DNA of 14,718 bases from contig JAWWBN010000077.1 in the NCBI GenBank assembly GCA_033720955.1, positions 1-14,718 on the forward strand, given 5' to 3'. The notes below the pieces were generated by a model. That model saw nothing but the letters and a program-made list of their open reading frames with translations, was not told the DNA's origin and did not search any database. Numbering within the stretch: position 1 is the first letter of the stretch; each line of letters starts with the position of its first letter. Source of the DNA: JAWWBN01 sp033720955. Its GTDB lineage: Bacteria > Acidobacteriota > Thermoanaerobaculia > Multivoradales > JAHEKO01. Positions 7,369 through 13,978 of the stretch are shown here, in pieces. The translations under genes and the position numbers were made by a program.

Positions 7369-7920
7369 ATGACCCGACGAGCATCTGCGATCGTCCCGCC
7401 CGCGCTCCTCCTGGCGATGGCGATGGCCGCCGGCTGCGCCTCCGAGGCTCCGCAGCCGGCGACGCCCCCGGCGGAGCGTGTCGAGGCCGCCGAGCTGGGC
7501 CTCGCCGTGGCCGCCCTTCCCCCGGGATTCGAGGTGGTCGAGAACGACGCCCGCGCCCTGGTCCTGAGCGGCCCGGGGGAGACGCGGCTCCGGATCGCCA
7601 TCGGTCCCGCGGAGAGGGCCGGCATCAACCTGGTCGAGGCGGTCAAGGCCCGGCGGGCCGAGATCGAGGCGGCCCCGGGCGGCGTCTATCTGGGCAACCG
7701 CGAGCTGATGACCCCGATCGGCACCGCCTTCACCGCCCGCGGCAGCTTCGAGCGCGACGGCGAGGCGGTCGAGGAGACTGTCGTCTACGCCCTCCACCCC
7801 TCCGCCAACCGGCTGCTCACCCTGACCTACGCCTATCCCCCCGGCGAAGCGGAGACCCGGGTCCAGGAGCTGATCTCGGTTCTCGGCGAGGTCGAGGGGA
7901 TCGGCTTCCCCGGCGGCTAG
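7369..7920 (+). CDS. Predicted lipoprotein of unknown function
   Basis: The 183-residue protein has a clear lipoprotein signal peptide: MTRR start, hydrophobic core at 8-20 and AAGC lipobox with Cys23. A short Pro/Ala-rich linker follows. The remainder, at about 42-177, alternates strands and helices: a predicted strand with LPPGFEVV, a hydrophobic LVLSG, a LRIAIGP strand, a central helix LVEAVKARRAEIEA, a strand pair around 117-127 and 136-142, LLTLTYAYPP at 149-158 and a final helix RVQELISVLGEV. This order recalls the PsbP/DcrB (DUF1795) fold, with a late Tyr-rich strand followed by a helix. I offer that only as a possibility. It is likely anchored in the envelope. It is transcribed toward the ABC exporter gene, whose stop is nine bases away, so the two are not co-transcribed. 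I do not recognise the gene. Confidence 0.82.
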   Translation: MTRRASAIVPPALLLAMAMAAGCASEAPQPATPPAERVEAAELGLAVAALPPGFEVVENDARALVLSGPGETRLRIAIGPAERAGINLVEAVKARRAEIEAAPGGVYLGNRELMTPIGTAFTARGSFERDGEAVEETVVYALHPSANRLLTLTYAYPPGEAETRVQELISVLGEVEGIGFPGG

Positions 7921-7940
7921 CCGCAGGGCTCAGGCCGCCG
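7911..7940. terminator. Stem-loop spanning both convergent stop codons
   Basis: CGGCGGC at 7911-7917 pairs with GCCGCCG at 7934-7940 around a 16-base loop. A competing 12-base palindrome GCGGCTAGCCGC lies at 7913-7924 and includes the TAG stop of the lipoprotein gene. With only nine bases between the convergent stops, this all-G/C stem is the only candidate for separating the two transcripts, and it would fold on either strand. There is no T-run, so intrinsic termination would be weak. Confidence 0.35.
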
Positions 7941-9795
7941 CGGTCTGGTCCTTGTACTGGAGCTGGTAGAGGCGCCAGTAGATCCCACGCCGGGCGAGCA
8001 GCTCCTGGTGGGTCCCCTCCTCGCGCACCTCGCCGTGGTGCATCACCAGGATCCGGTCGGCGCGCTGCACGGTGGAGAGGCGGTGGGCGATGACCAGGCT
8101 GGTGCGGTCGGCCAGCAGCCGCTCGAGGGCGAGCTGGATCGCCTGCTCGGTCTCGGTGTCCACCGACGAGGTGGCCTCGTCCAGGATCAGCACCCTGGGG
8201 TCGAAGGCGAGCGCCCGGGCGAAGGAGACGAGCTGCTTCTGACCCACCGAGAGGCCGCCGCCGCGCTCCTCGACGCGGGTGTCGTAGCCGTGGGAGAGCC
8301 GTCGGATGAAGCGGTCGGCGTGGACCTCCCGCGCCGCCCACCGCAGCCGCTCGGGGTCGATCTCGGGGGCCCCCAGACCGATGTTGCCGCCCACGGTGCC
8401 CGAGAAGAGGAAGACGTCCTGGAGCACCATCCCCATGGCCGAGCGCAGCCGCTCGAGGTCCCAGCGCCGAACGTCCACGCCGTCCAGGCGCACCTCGCCC
8501 GAGTCCACGTCGTAGAAGCGCAGCAGGAGGTTCGCCAGGGTGCTCTTGCCGGCGCCGGTGTGCCCCACCACCGCCACCGTCTCCCCGGGCTCCACGCGGA
8601 AGGAGACCGACTTGAGCACCCGCTCCCCCGGGACGTAGGAGAACTCCACCCGGTCGAACTCGATCCGGCCCTCGACCCGCTCGGGGCGGTGCGCCCCTTC
8701 CGGCGACTCGATGACCAGCGGCTGGTCCACCAGCTCGAAGATCCGCTCCGAGCTGGCCATGGCCGACTGCAGGATGTTGTACTTCTCCGACAGGTCGGCG
8801 AGCGGCTGGTAGAAGGTCTGGGCGTACTGGAGGAAGGCCACCAGGGCCCCCAGGGAGAGCGCCCCGGCGAGCACCTGGCCGCTGCCGTACCAGAGGATCA
8901 GGCCGATCCCGAGCGAGGTGATCAGGGTCACCATCGGGTAGTAGACGGCGTAGTAGAAGATCGCCTGGACGTTGGCCGTGCGGTGGCGTCGGTTGATGCG
9001 CTGGAACTCCCGCATGGCGTGGCGCTCGCGGTTGAAGAGCTGCACCACCGCCATGCCGGTCAGGTGCTCCTGCAGGAAGGTGTTGATCCCGGCCAGCTTG
9101 ACCCGCACGTCGCGGTAGCTCTGCCGCGCCCGGATCTTGAACCAGAGGGTCAGCAGAGCCAGGAGCGGCAGGATGGAGAAGGTCACCAGGGCCAGCCGCC
9201 AGTCGAGCCAGAAGAGCACCGCCACGATCCCCAGCAGAAGCGCGAGATCGCCGAAGATCGACACCACCCCGGAGGTGAAGAGCTCGTTCAGGGCGTCCAC
9301 GTCGTTGGTGACCCGGGTCACCAGCCGGCCGATGGGGTGGCGGTCGAAGAAGGGCACGGGCAGCCGCTGCAGACGGGCGAAGATCCTGTTGCGCAGATCG
9401 AACATGATCTTCTGGCCCATCAGGTCCATCACGAAGGTCTGCAGGTAGAGCACGAAGAAGCTCGCCACCAGGGATCCCAGGTAGAGCATCGAGACCGCCG
9501 CCAGGCCCTCCGCGGAGGTCGGCTCGACTCCGGCCGCGGCGAGGACGCCCTGCGCCCAGCGGCCGGTGGCCGAGAGCTGCTCCCCGGCGCCGCCGCCGGG
9601 GCGGATGAAGAGGTCGAGCGCGACCGCCGTCAGCAGCGGACCGACGAGCTGTAGCAGCGACGAGAGGACGATGAGCGCCACGGCCCCGACCGCCATGCCG
9701 CGCACGGGCCAGACGTTGGCCAGCAGCCGGCCCAGGAGCTTCGGATCGTAGGCCGTCCCGACGACCGGCTCCTCGGAGAAGCTCGCCTCGCTCAC
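7930..9795 (-). CDS. ABC exporter half-transporter (MdlB/LmrD-like membrane domain fused to ATPase)
   Basis: The 621-residue protein has a six-helix exporter domain (about 34-330) followed by the ATPase domain (about 375-615). The ATPase is complete: Walker A GHTGAGKST at 411-419, Q-loop Q459, signature LSVGQ at 515-519, Walker B VLILDE at 535-540 with catalytic E540, and H-loop H571. The LSVGQKQLVSFARAL form of the signature is seen in MdlB/LmrD-type exporters of drugs, lipids or peptides, which often work as heterodimers. No second half-transporter gene is adjacent here, so it either forms a homodimer or has a distant partner. The substrate cannot be told. The start is GTG 9795; the N-terminal run ending AYDPKLLGRLL fits the family, and there is no Shine-Dalgarno. 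It is divergent from pilT. Confidence 0.95.
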   Translation of the reverse strand: MSEASFSEEPVVGTAYDPKLLGRLLANVWPVRGMAVGAVALIVLSSLLQLVGPLLTAVALDLFIRPGGGAGEQLSATGRWAQGVLAAAGVEPTSAEGLAAVSMLYLGSLVASFFVLYLQTFVMDLMGQKIMFDLRNRIFARLQRLPVPFFDRHPIGRLVTRVTNDVDALNELFTSGVVSIFGDLALLLGIVAVLFWLDWRLALVTFSILPLLALLTLWFKIRARQSYRDVRVKLAGINTFLQEHLTGMAVVQLFNRERHAMREFQRINRRHRTANVQAIFYYAVYYPMVTLITSLGIGLILWYGSGQVLAGALSLGALVAFLQYAQTFYQPLADLSEKYNILQSAMASSERIFELVDQPLVIESPEGAHRPERVEGRIEFDRVEFSYVPGERVLKSVSFRVEPGETVAVVGHTGAGKSTLANLLLRFYDVDSGEVRLDGVDVRRWDLERLRSAMGMVLQDVFLFSGTVGGNIGLGAPEIDPERLRWAAREVHADRFIRRLSHGYDTRVEERGGGLSVGQKQLVSFARALAFDPRVLILDEATSSVDTETEQAIQLALERLLADRTSLVIAHRLSTVQRADRILVMHHGEVREEGTHQELLARRGIYWRLYQLQYKDQTAAA

Positions 9796-9801
9796 GCGCG
9801 C

Positions 9802-9810
9802 AAGATACCA
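9802..9810 (-). promoter_or_regulatory. Extended -10 promoter giving a leaderless ABC exporter mRNA
   Basis: On the minus strand the sequence reads TGGTATCTT, an extended -10 (TGn followed by TATCTT, the hexamer at 9807-9802). Six bases then separate the hexamer from the GTG at 9795, so the expected +1 falls on the start codon itself. No -35 and no Shine-Dalgarno are visible, which fits a leaderless transcript. Confidence 0.45.
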
Positions 9811-9880
9811 GCCGCGGGGCGCGGCCGGCGCGCCGACGGCGCGAGAGAGCCGAATCCTCCACAGCCATGGGAGTTGCGCC

Positions 9881-9889
9881 TGCTATACT
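9881..9889 (+). promoter_or_regulatory. Extended -10 promoter of the pilT operon
   Basis: TGCTATACT is an extended -10: TGC followed by TATACT at 9884-9889, five of six matches. It is the most A/T-rich spot in the 126-base divergent gap. Transcription would begin near 9896 and give a leader of about 26 bases to ATG 9922. No -35 of quality lies 17 bases upstream, which extended -10 promoters can tolerate. The remainder of the gap is G+C-rich and includes a 10-base palindrome CGGCGCGCCG at 9826-9835. Confidence 0.5.
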
Positions 9890-9921
9890 CACGCCCAGCT
9901 CGAGCCGGGACGCAAGACCGC

Positions 9922-11040
9922 ATGACGATGCCGCCGACCCTCAACAACCTCCTCCAGGAGATGGTCGAGCAGGGCGCCTCCGACCTGCACATCACCACCA
10001 ACTCGCCCCCCCAGATCCGGATCGACGGCCATCTGAGGCCCCTCGACTACAAGCAGTTGACGCCGTCCGAGACCAAGCGGCTGGCCTACTCGATCCTCAC
10101 CGACAAGCAGAAGCAGCGGCTCGAGGAGACTCTGGAGATCGACTTCTCCTTCGGCATCAAGGGGCTCGCCCGCTTTCGCGCCAACGTCTTCCACCAGCGC
10201 GGGGCGATCGCGGCCGCCTTCCGGCAGATCCCCTACGAGATCCGCGGCTTCCGCGAGCTGTGGCTGCCGCAGGGGGTCGAGAAGCTGTGCGAGAAGCCGC
10301 GCGGGCTGATCCTGGTGACCGGCCCCACCGGCTCGGGAAAGTCCACCACCCTGGCGGCGATGATCGACAAGATCAACCGGGAGCGCCACGAGCACATCGT
10401 GACCATCGAGGACCCGGTGGAGTACCTGCACACCCACAAGTCGTGCATCGTGAACCAGCGCGAGCTCAACGCCGATACCCACTCCTTCTCCTCGGCCCTG
10501 CGCTCGGCCCTGCGCCAGGACCCGGACGTGGTGCTGGTGGGCGAGATGCGCGACCGCGAGACGGTGGAGGCGGCGCTGCGGATCGCCGAGACCGGCCACC
10601 TGACCTTCGCCACCCTGCACACCAACTCGGCCGTGCAGACGATGAACCGGATCATCGACATCTTCCCGGCCCACCAGCAGTCCCAGGTGCGGGTGCAGCT
10701 CTCCTTCGTGCTCGAGGGCATCCTCTGCCAGAGCCTGCTCCCGCGCTCCAGCGGCCAGGGGCGGGTGCTGGCGATGGAGATCCTCATCCCCAACTCGGCC
10801 ATCCGCAACCTGATCCGCGAAGACAAGATCCACCAGATCTACGGCATGATGCAGACCGGCCAGGCCCGGTACGGCATGCAGACGTTCAACCAGTCGCTGG
10901 CGGCGCTCTACTTCCGGCGCCAGATCACCCTGCAGACGGCGCTGTCCCGCTCCTCCACCAAAGACGAGCTCCAGGAGCTGATCAACCGCGGCGCCTCCGC
11001 GGTCGGCGCCAACCTGACGACGCAGGCGGCGAGGAGCTGA
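9922..11040 (+). CDS. pilT: Type IV pilus retraction ATPase PilT
   Basis: The 372-residue hexameric ATPase disassembles the pilus at the inner membrane and powers twitching motility and DNA uptake. The motor core is complete: Walker A GPTGSGKST at 134-142, Asp box TIEDPVEYLH at 161-170, Walker B DVVLVGEMRD at 202-211 and His box ETGHLTFATLHTN at 223-235. AIRNLIRE at 293-300 is the motif that marks PilT-type retraction motors rather than the extension motor PilB, and the length fits PilT too. The start is ATG 9922, giving MTMPPTLNNLLQEM. An in-frame TTG at 9874 would add 16 atypical residues and lies upstream of the promoter candidate. Only a weak GGGA at 9906-9909 resembles a ribosome-binding site. 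It leads an operon with pilC four bases downstream. Confidence 0.96.
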   Translation: MTMPPTLNNLLQEMVEQGASDLHITTNSPPQIRIDGHLRPLDYKQLTPSETKRLAYSILTDKQKQRLEETLEIDFSFGIKGLARFRANVFHQRGAIAAAFRQIPYEIRGFRELWLPQGVEKLCEKPRGLILVTGPTGSGKSTTLAAMIDKINRERHEHIVTIEDPVEYLHTHKSCIVNQRELNADTHSFSSALRSALRQDPDVVLVGEMRDRETVEAALRIAETGHLTFATLHTNSAVQTMNRIIDIFPAHQQSQVRVQLSFVLEGILCQSLLPRSSGQGRVLAMEILIPNSAIRNLIREDKIHQIYGMMQTGQARYGMQTFNQSLAALYFRRQITLQTALSRSSTKDELQELINRGASAVGANLTTQAARS

Positions 11041-11044
11041 CGAG

Positions 11045-12250
11045 ATGCCGAGCTTCGTTTGGAAGGGCAGAAACCGCTTCGGCCAGTTCTCCGAGGGCGT
11101 CCTGCTGGCGGACTCGCGCGACGCCGCCGTGGCCTCGCTGCGTCGGCAGCAGATCCAGGTCACCAGCGTCAAGGAGAAGGGCCGCGAGATCGCCTTCCTG
11201 CCCAAGCTGCCCACCCGCATCGGCGACAAGCGCATCGCCATCTTCACCCGCCAGTTCTCCGTCATGCTGGACGCCGGCCTGCCCCTGGTCCAGTGCCTGG
11301 AGATCCTGGGCGAGCAGCAGGAGCACCGCAAGTTCGCCGAGATCATCCAGAAGGTGCGGGCCGACATCGAGGCCGGCGCCTCGCTGGCCGAGGCCATGCG
11401 CAAGCATCCCAAGGCGTTCGACGACCTCTTCGTGAACATGGTCGCGGCGGGCGAGGCCGGCGGTATCCTCGACATCATCCTCCAGCGGCTCTCGACCTAC
11501 CTCGAGAAGACCGTCAAGCTCAAGAACCAGGTCAAGTCGGCCCTGATCTACCCGGTCACGGTGGTCGCCATCGCCGTGGTGGTGGTGTGGATCATCCTCT
11601 GGAAGGTGATCCCCGTCTTCGCCCAGCTCTTCGCCGGCCTGGGCGGCCAGCTTCCGCTCCTCACCCGCGTCGTGGTGGCCGCCAGCAACGCCGTGGGGAG
11701 GTACTCGATCTTCATCCTCATCGGCCTGGGTCTGCTCTACTTCGCGCTGCGGTCCTACCATCGCACCGAGGGGGGTCGGCGGGTCATCGACAACCTGCTG
11801 CTCAAGATCCCGGTCATCGGCATGCTGCTGCAGAAGATCGCCATCTCGCGCTTCTGCCGCACCCTGGCCACCCTGACCTCCTCCGGGGTTCCGATCCTGG
11901 ACGGGCTGGAGATCACCGCCAAGACCTCGGGCAACGCCGTGATCGAAGACGCGGTGATGGCGGTCCGCAAGAGCGTCGAGGAGGGCAAGACCCTCTCGGG
12001 ACCGCTGCGCGAGACCAAGATCTTCCCCGCCATGGTGGTCCAGATGATCAACGTCGGCGAGCAGACCGGCGCCCTCGACCAGATGCTGTCGAAGATCGCC
12101 GACTTCTACGAGGACGAGGTGGACACCGCCGTGGCCGGCCTGGTCAAGCTGCTCGAGCCGCTGATGATCGTGATCCTGGGCGGCATCATCGGCGTGATCG
12201 TGGCCGCGATGTACCTGCCGCTCTACTCGATCCTCAGCGCGATCGGCTAG
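11045..12250 (+). CDS. pilC: Type IV pilus inner-membrane platform protein PilC
   Basis: The 401-residue polytopic protein couples the cytoplasmic PilB/PilT motors to the growing or retracting pilus. The N-terminal segment MPSFVWKGRNRFGQ matches the PilC/GspF start, where the family has F-Y-KA-D--G. Two T2SSF domains follow at about 65-190 and 268-393. The first contains FTRQFSVMLDAGLPLVQCLEIL at 67-88 (19 or more residues of the classic motif), and the second has the equivalent FCRTLATLTSSGVPILDGLEI region at 270-290. Hydrophobic helices are at about 167-188, 219-236 and 372-392, the normal three. GAGGAG at 11031-11036, inside the end of pilT, is the ribosome-binding site, eight bases from ATG 11045. 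It is full length. The pilS gene begins immediately after its TAG. Confidence 0.96.
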   Translation: MPSFVWKGRNRFGQFSEGVLLADSRDAAVASLRRQQIQVTSVKEKGREIAFLPKLPTRIGDKRIAIFTRQFSVMLDAGLPLVQCLEILGEQQEHRKFAEIIQKVRADIEAGASLAEAMRKHPKAFDDLFVNMVAAGEAGGILDIILQRLSTYLEKTVKLKNQVKSALIYPVTVVAIAVVVVWIILWKVIPVFAQLFAGLGGQLPLLTRVVVAASNAVGRYSIFILIGLGLLYFALRSYHRTEGGRRVIDNLLLKIPVIGMLLQKIAISRFCRTLATLTSSGVPILDGLEITAKTSGNAVIEDAVMAVRKSVEEGKTLSGPLRETKIFPAMVVQMINVGEQTGALDQMLSKIADFYEDEVDTAVAGLVKLLEPLMIVILGGIIGVIVAAMYLPLYSILSAIG

Positions 12251-13978
12251 GTGACCGCGGTGGCCGGAAGCCTCGAGCGCGGGGCGGCCGGGCCCACCTC
12301 CCGCCGCCTGCTGACCCGGCTGGCGCGGCGGCTGCGGTGGCTCATCGCCACCCGGCTGCTGGTCGCCACCAGCGTCCTCCTGCCCTACATCCTCCTGCAG
12401 TGGGTGTCGCTCTCGGAGGTGGGCGCGCCGCAGGTCCAGTTCGACTTCGTCTACTTCCTGGCGGGCGCCACCTACGCCGCGAGCCTGCTCTACCTCCTGC
12501 TGCTCCAGGTCCTCGCCCACCGGGTGGTCTTCCAGGCCCACCTCCAGTTCCTGGGCGACCTGCTGCTGATCACCGCACTGGTCTACTACTTCGGCGGCAT
12601 CTCCAGCCCCTTCTCCATCCTCTACCTGGTGGTGGTCATCGTCGCCTCGAGCCTTCTGGCCCGCCGGGCGGGGATGATGGTGGCCACCGTCGCCTGGCTG
12701 CTCTACGCCGTCGTGGTGGTGTCGGTGCAGCTCGGCTGGGTGCAGCCCCCCCACGTGCCCAGCGACCCCATCTCCGCCGGCCGCGTCGTCTACTACCTGG
12801 CCACCCACCTCTTCGGCTTCTACGCCGTGGCCATGATGACCTCGCGGCTGGCCCAGACCGCCACCCTGACCGAGAGGGAGCTGATCGCCCGGCGCGAGGA
12901 CCTGGCCGCCCTGCGGGTGGCCCACCGCGACGTCGTGGAGTCCATCCCCAGCGGTCTGATGACCACCGACCTGCACGGCACGGTGGCGACGATCAACCGG
13001 GCCGGCCTCAACATCCTGGGCCGCTCGGAAGAGGAGCTGCTGGGCCAGCCCGTCTGGTCGGTCGGCCTGTTCAGCCCGCAGGAATGGCTCGAGCTGGCCA
13101 ACGCCTCGCCGGCCTCGCGGGGCCGCCTCGAGGTGGAGGTGGCCACTCCCGACGGCCCGAGGCTGATCGGCTACTCGGTCAGCCGGCTGACCCGCGCCGA
13201 CGGCCCGATGGCCGGCCGGATCGTCATCTTTCAGGATCTCTCCGAGTGGCGCAGCCTGCAGGAGGAGCTCCGTCTCCGCGACCGGATGGCTGCCGTGGGC
13301 GAGCTGGCCTCGGGCATCGCGCACGAGATCGGCAATCCCCTGGCCGCCATCTCGGGCTCGGTGCAGATGCTGTCGAGCACCCTGGAGCCGCGCTCCTCCC
13401 ACGCCAAGCTGCTGCAGATCATCCTGCGGGAGAGCCAGCGGCTGGACCGGACCATCAAGAGCTTCCTCAAGTTCGCCCGCCCCGGCGAGCGGTCCAGCGT
13501 CCGCTTCGACGTCGCCCAGCTTCTCAGCGAGCACGTCGAGCTGCTCCGCAACAGCCCCGAGGTCACCGCCGACCACGAGCTGCTCCTCGACCTCACGCCG
13601 CCCTCGGTGTCGATCGTCGCCGACCCCGATCAGGTCAGCCAGATCTTCTGGAACCTGGCTCGCAACGCCCTGCGCGCGATGCCCGACGGCGGCCGGCTGC
13701 GGATCTTCGGCTCCCTGCAGGACGACGTCTTCCACATGCGGTTCGTGGACACCGGGCGCGGTATGACCGAGAAGGAGCGGGCGCGGCTCTTCCACCCCTT
13801 CCAGTCGGCCTTCGGCGGCGGCACCGGAATCGGCATGGCCATCGTCTACCAGATCGTCCAGGAGCACGGCGGCCGGCTGCGGGTGGAGAGCCGGCCCGGC
13901 GAGGGCACCGACATCACCGTGGAGCTGCCCCAAGCGATGGGCACCGGCGCGCTCGAGACGCGGGCGGCCGGGGGCTGA
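12251..13978 (+). CDS. pilS: PilS-type membrane sensor histidine kinase
   Basis: The 575-residue kinase has a hydrophobic N-terminal region (about 30-195) with six helices, as in PilS. A PAS-like domain follows at about 222-330 (VVESIPSGLMTTDLHG start), then the dimerisation and phosphoacceptor domain with SGIAHEIGNPL at 354-364 (H358). The ATPase domain has the N box NLARNALRAMPDGG at 468-481, G1 VDTGRGM at 499-505, F box LFHPFQ at 513-518 and G2 GGGTGIGMAIV at 522-532. All catalytic motifs are intact. It should phosphorylate PilR in response to an envelope signal, typically the pool of membrane-inserted pilin. The start is uncertain: GTG 12251 abuts the pilC stop without a ribosome-binding site, whereas GTG 12260 has AGGTGA at 12249-12254 five bases upstream. 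The stop overlaps pilR as TGATG. Context supports PilS over a generic NtrB kinase. Confidence 0.9.
   Translation: MTAVAGSLERGAAGPTSRRLLTRLARRLRWLIATRLLVATSVLLPYILLQWVSLSEVGAPQVQFDFVYFLAGATYAASLLYLLLLQVLAHRVVFQAHLQFLGDLLLITALVYYFGGISSPFSILYLVVVIVASSLLARRAGMMVATVAWLLYAVVVVSVQLGWVQPPHVPSDPISAGRVVYYLATHLFGFYAVAMMTSRLAQTATLTERELIARREDLAALRVAHRDVVESIPSGLMTTDLHGTVATINRAGLNILGRSEEELLGQPVWSVGLFSPQEWLELANASPASRGRLEVEVATPDGPRLIGYSVSRLTRADGPMAGRIVIFQDLSEWRSLQEELRLRDRMAAVGELASGIAHEIGNPLAAISGSVQMLSSTLEPRSSHAKLLQIILRESQRLDRTIKSFLKFARPGERSSVRFDVAQLLSEHVELLRNSPEVTADHELLLDLTPPSVSIVADPDQVSQIFWNLARNALRAMPDGGRLRIFGSLQDDVFHMRFVDTGRGMTEKERARLFHPFQSAFGGGTGIGMAIVYQIVQEHGGRLRVESRPGEGTDITVELPQAMGTGALETRAAGG

Noticed and set aside
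3732..7646. Very long open frame on the minus strand, antisense to pntAB, pntB, the GCS2-CBS gene and the lipoprotein gene
   Set aside because: It spans four genes with strong family motifs on the other strand. Its translation is a low-complexity, Gly/His/Asp/Arg-rich shadow, as expected from G/C-biased third codon positions.
8008..9654. Plus-strand open frame antisense to the ABC exporter
   Set aside because: It is His/Gln/Glu-rich with no domain, while the minus strand carries every ABC motif.
9869..9884. Possible sigma-54 promoter before pilT (GG at 9870-9871 and GC at 9882-9883, ten bases apart)
   Set aside because: The invariant pairs and their spacing fit, but most other consensus bases of the -24 element do not. 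The extended -10 TGCTATACT at the same place is a better match.
9874..9921. Longer pilT start at TTG 9874
   Set aside because: It would place the start upstream of the promoter candidate and add 16 residues unlike PilT N-termini; ATG 9922 fits the family.
10982..13933. Long minus-strand open frame antisense to pilC and pilS
   Set aside because: Same G+C shadow effect: no recognisable domain, and the sense strand encodes complete PilC and PilS.
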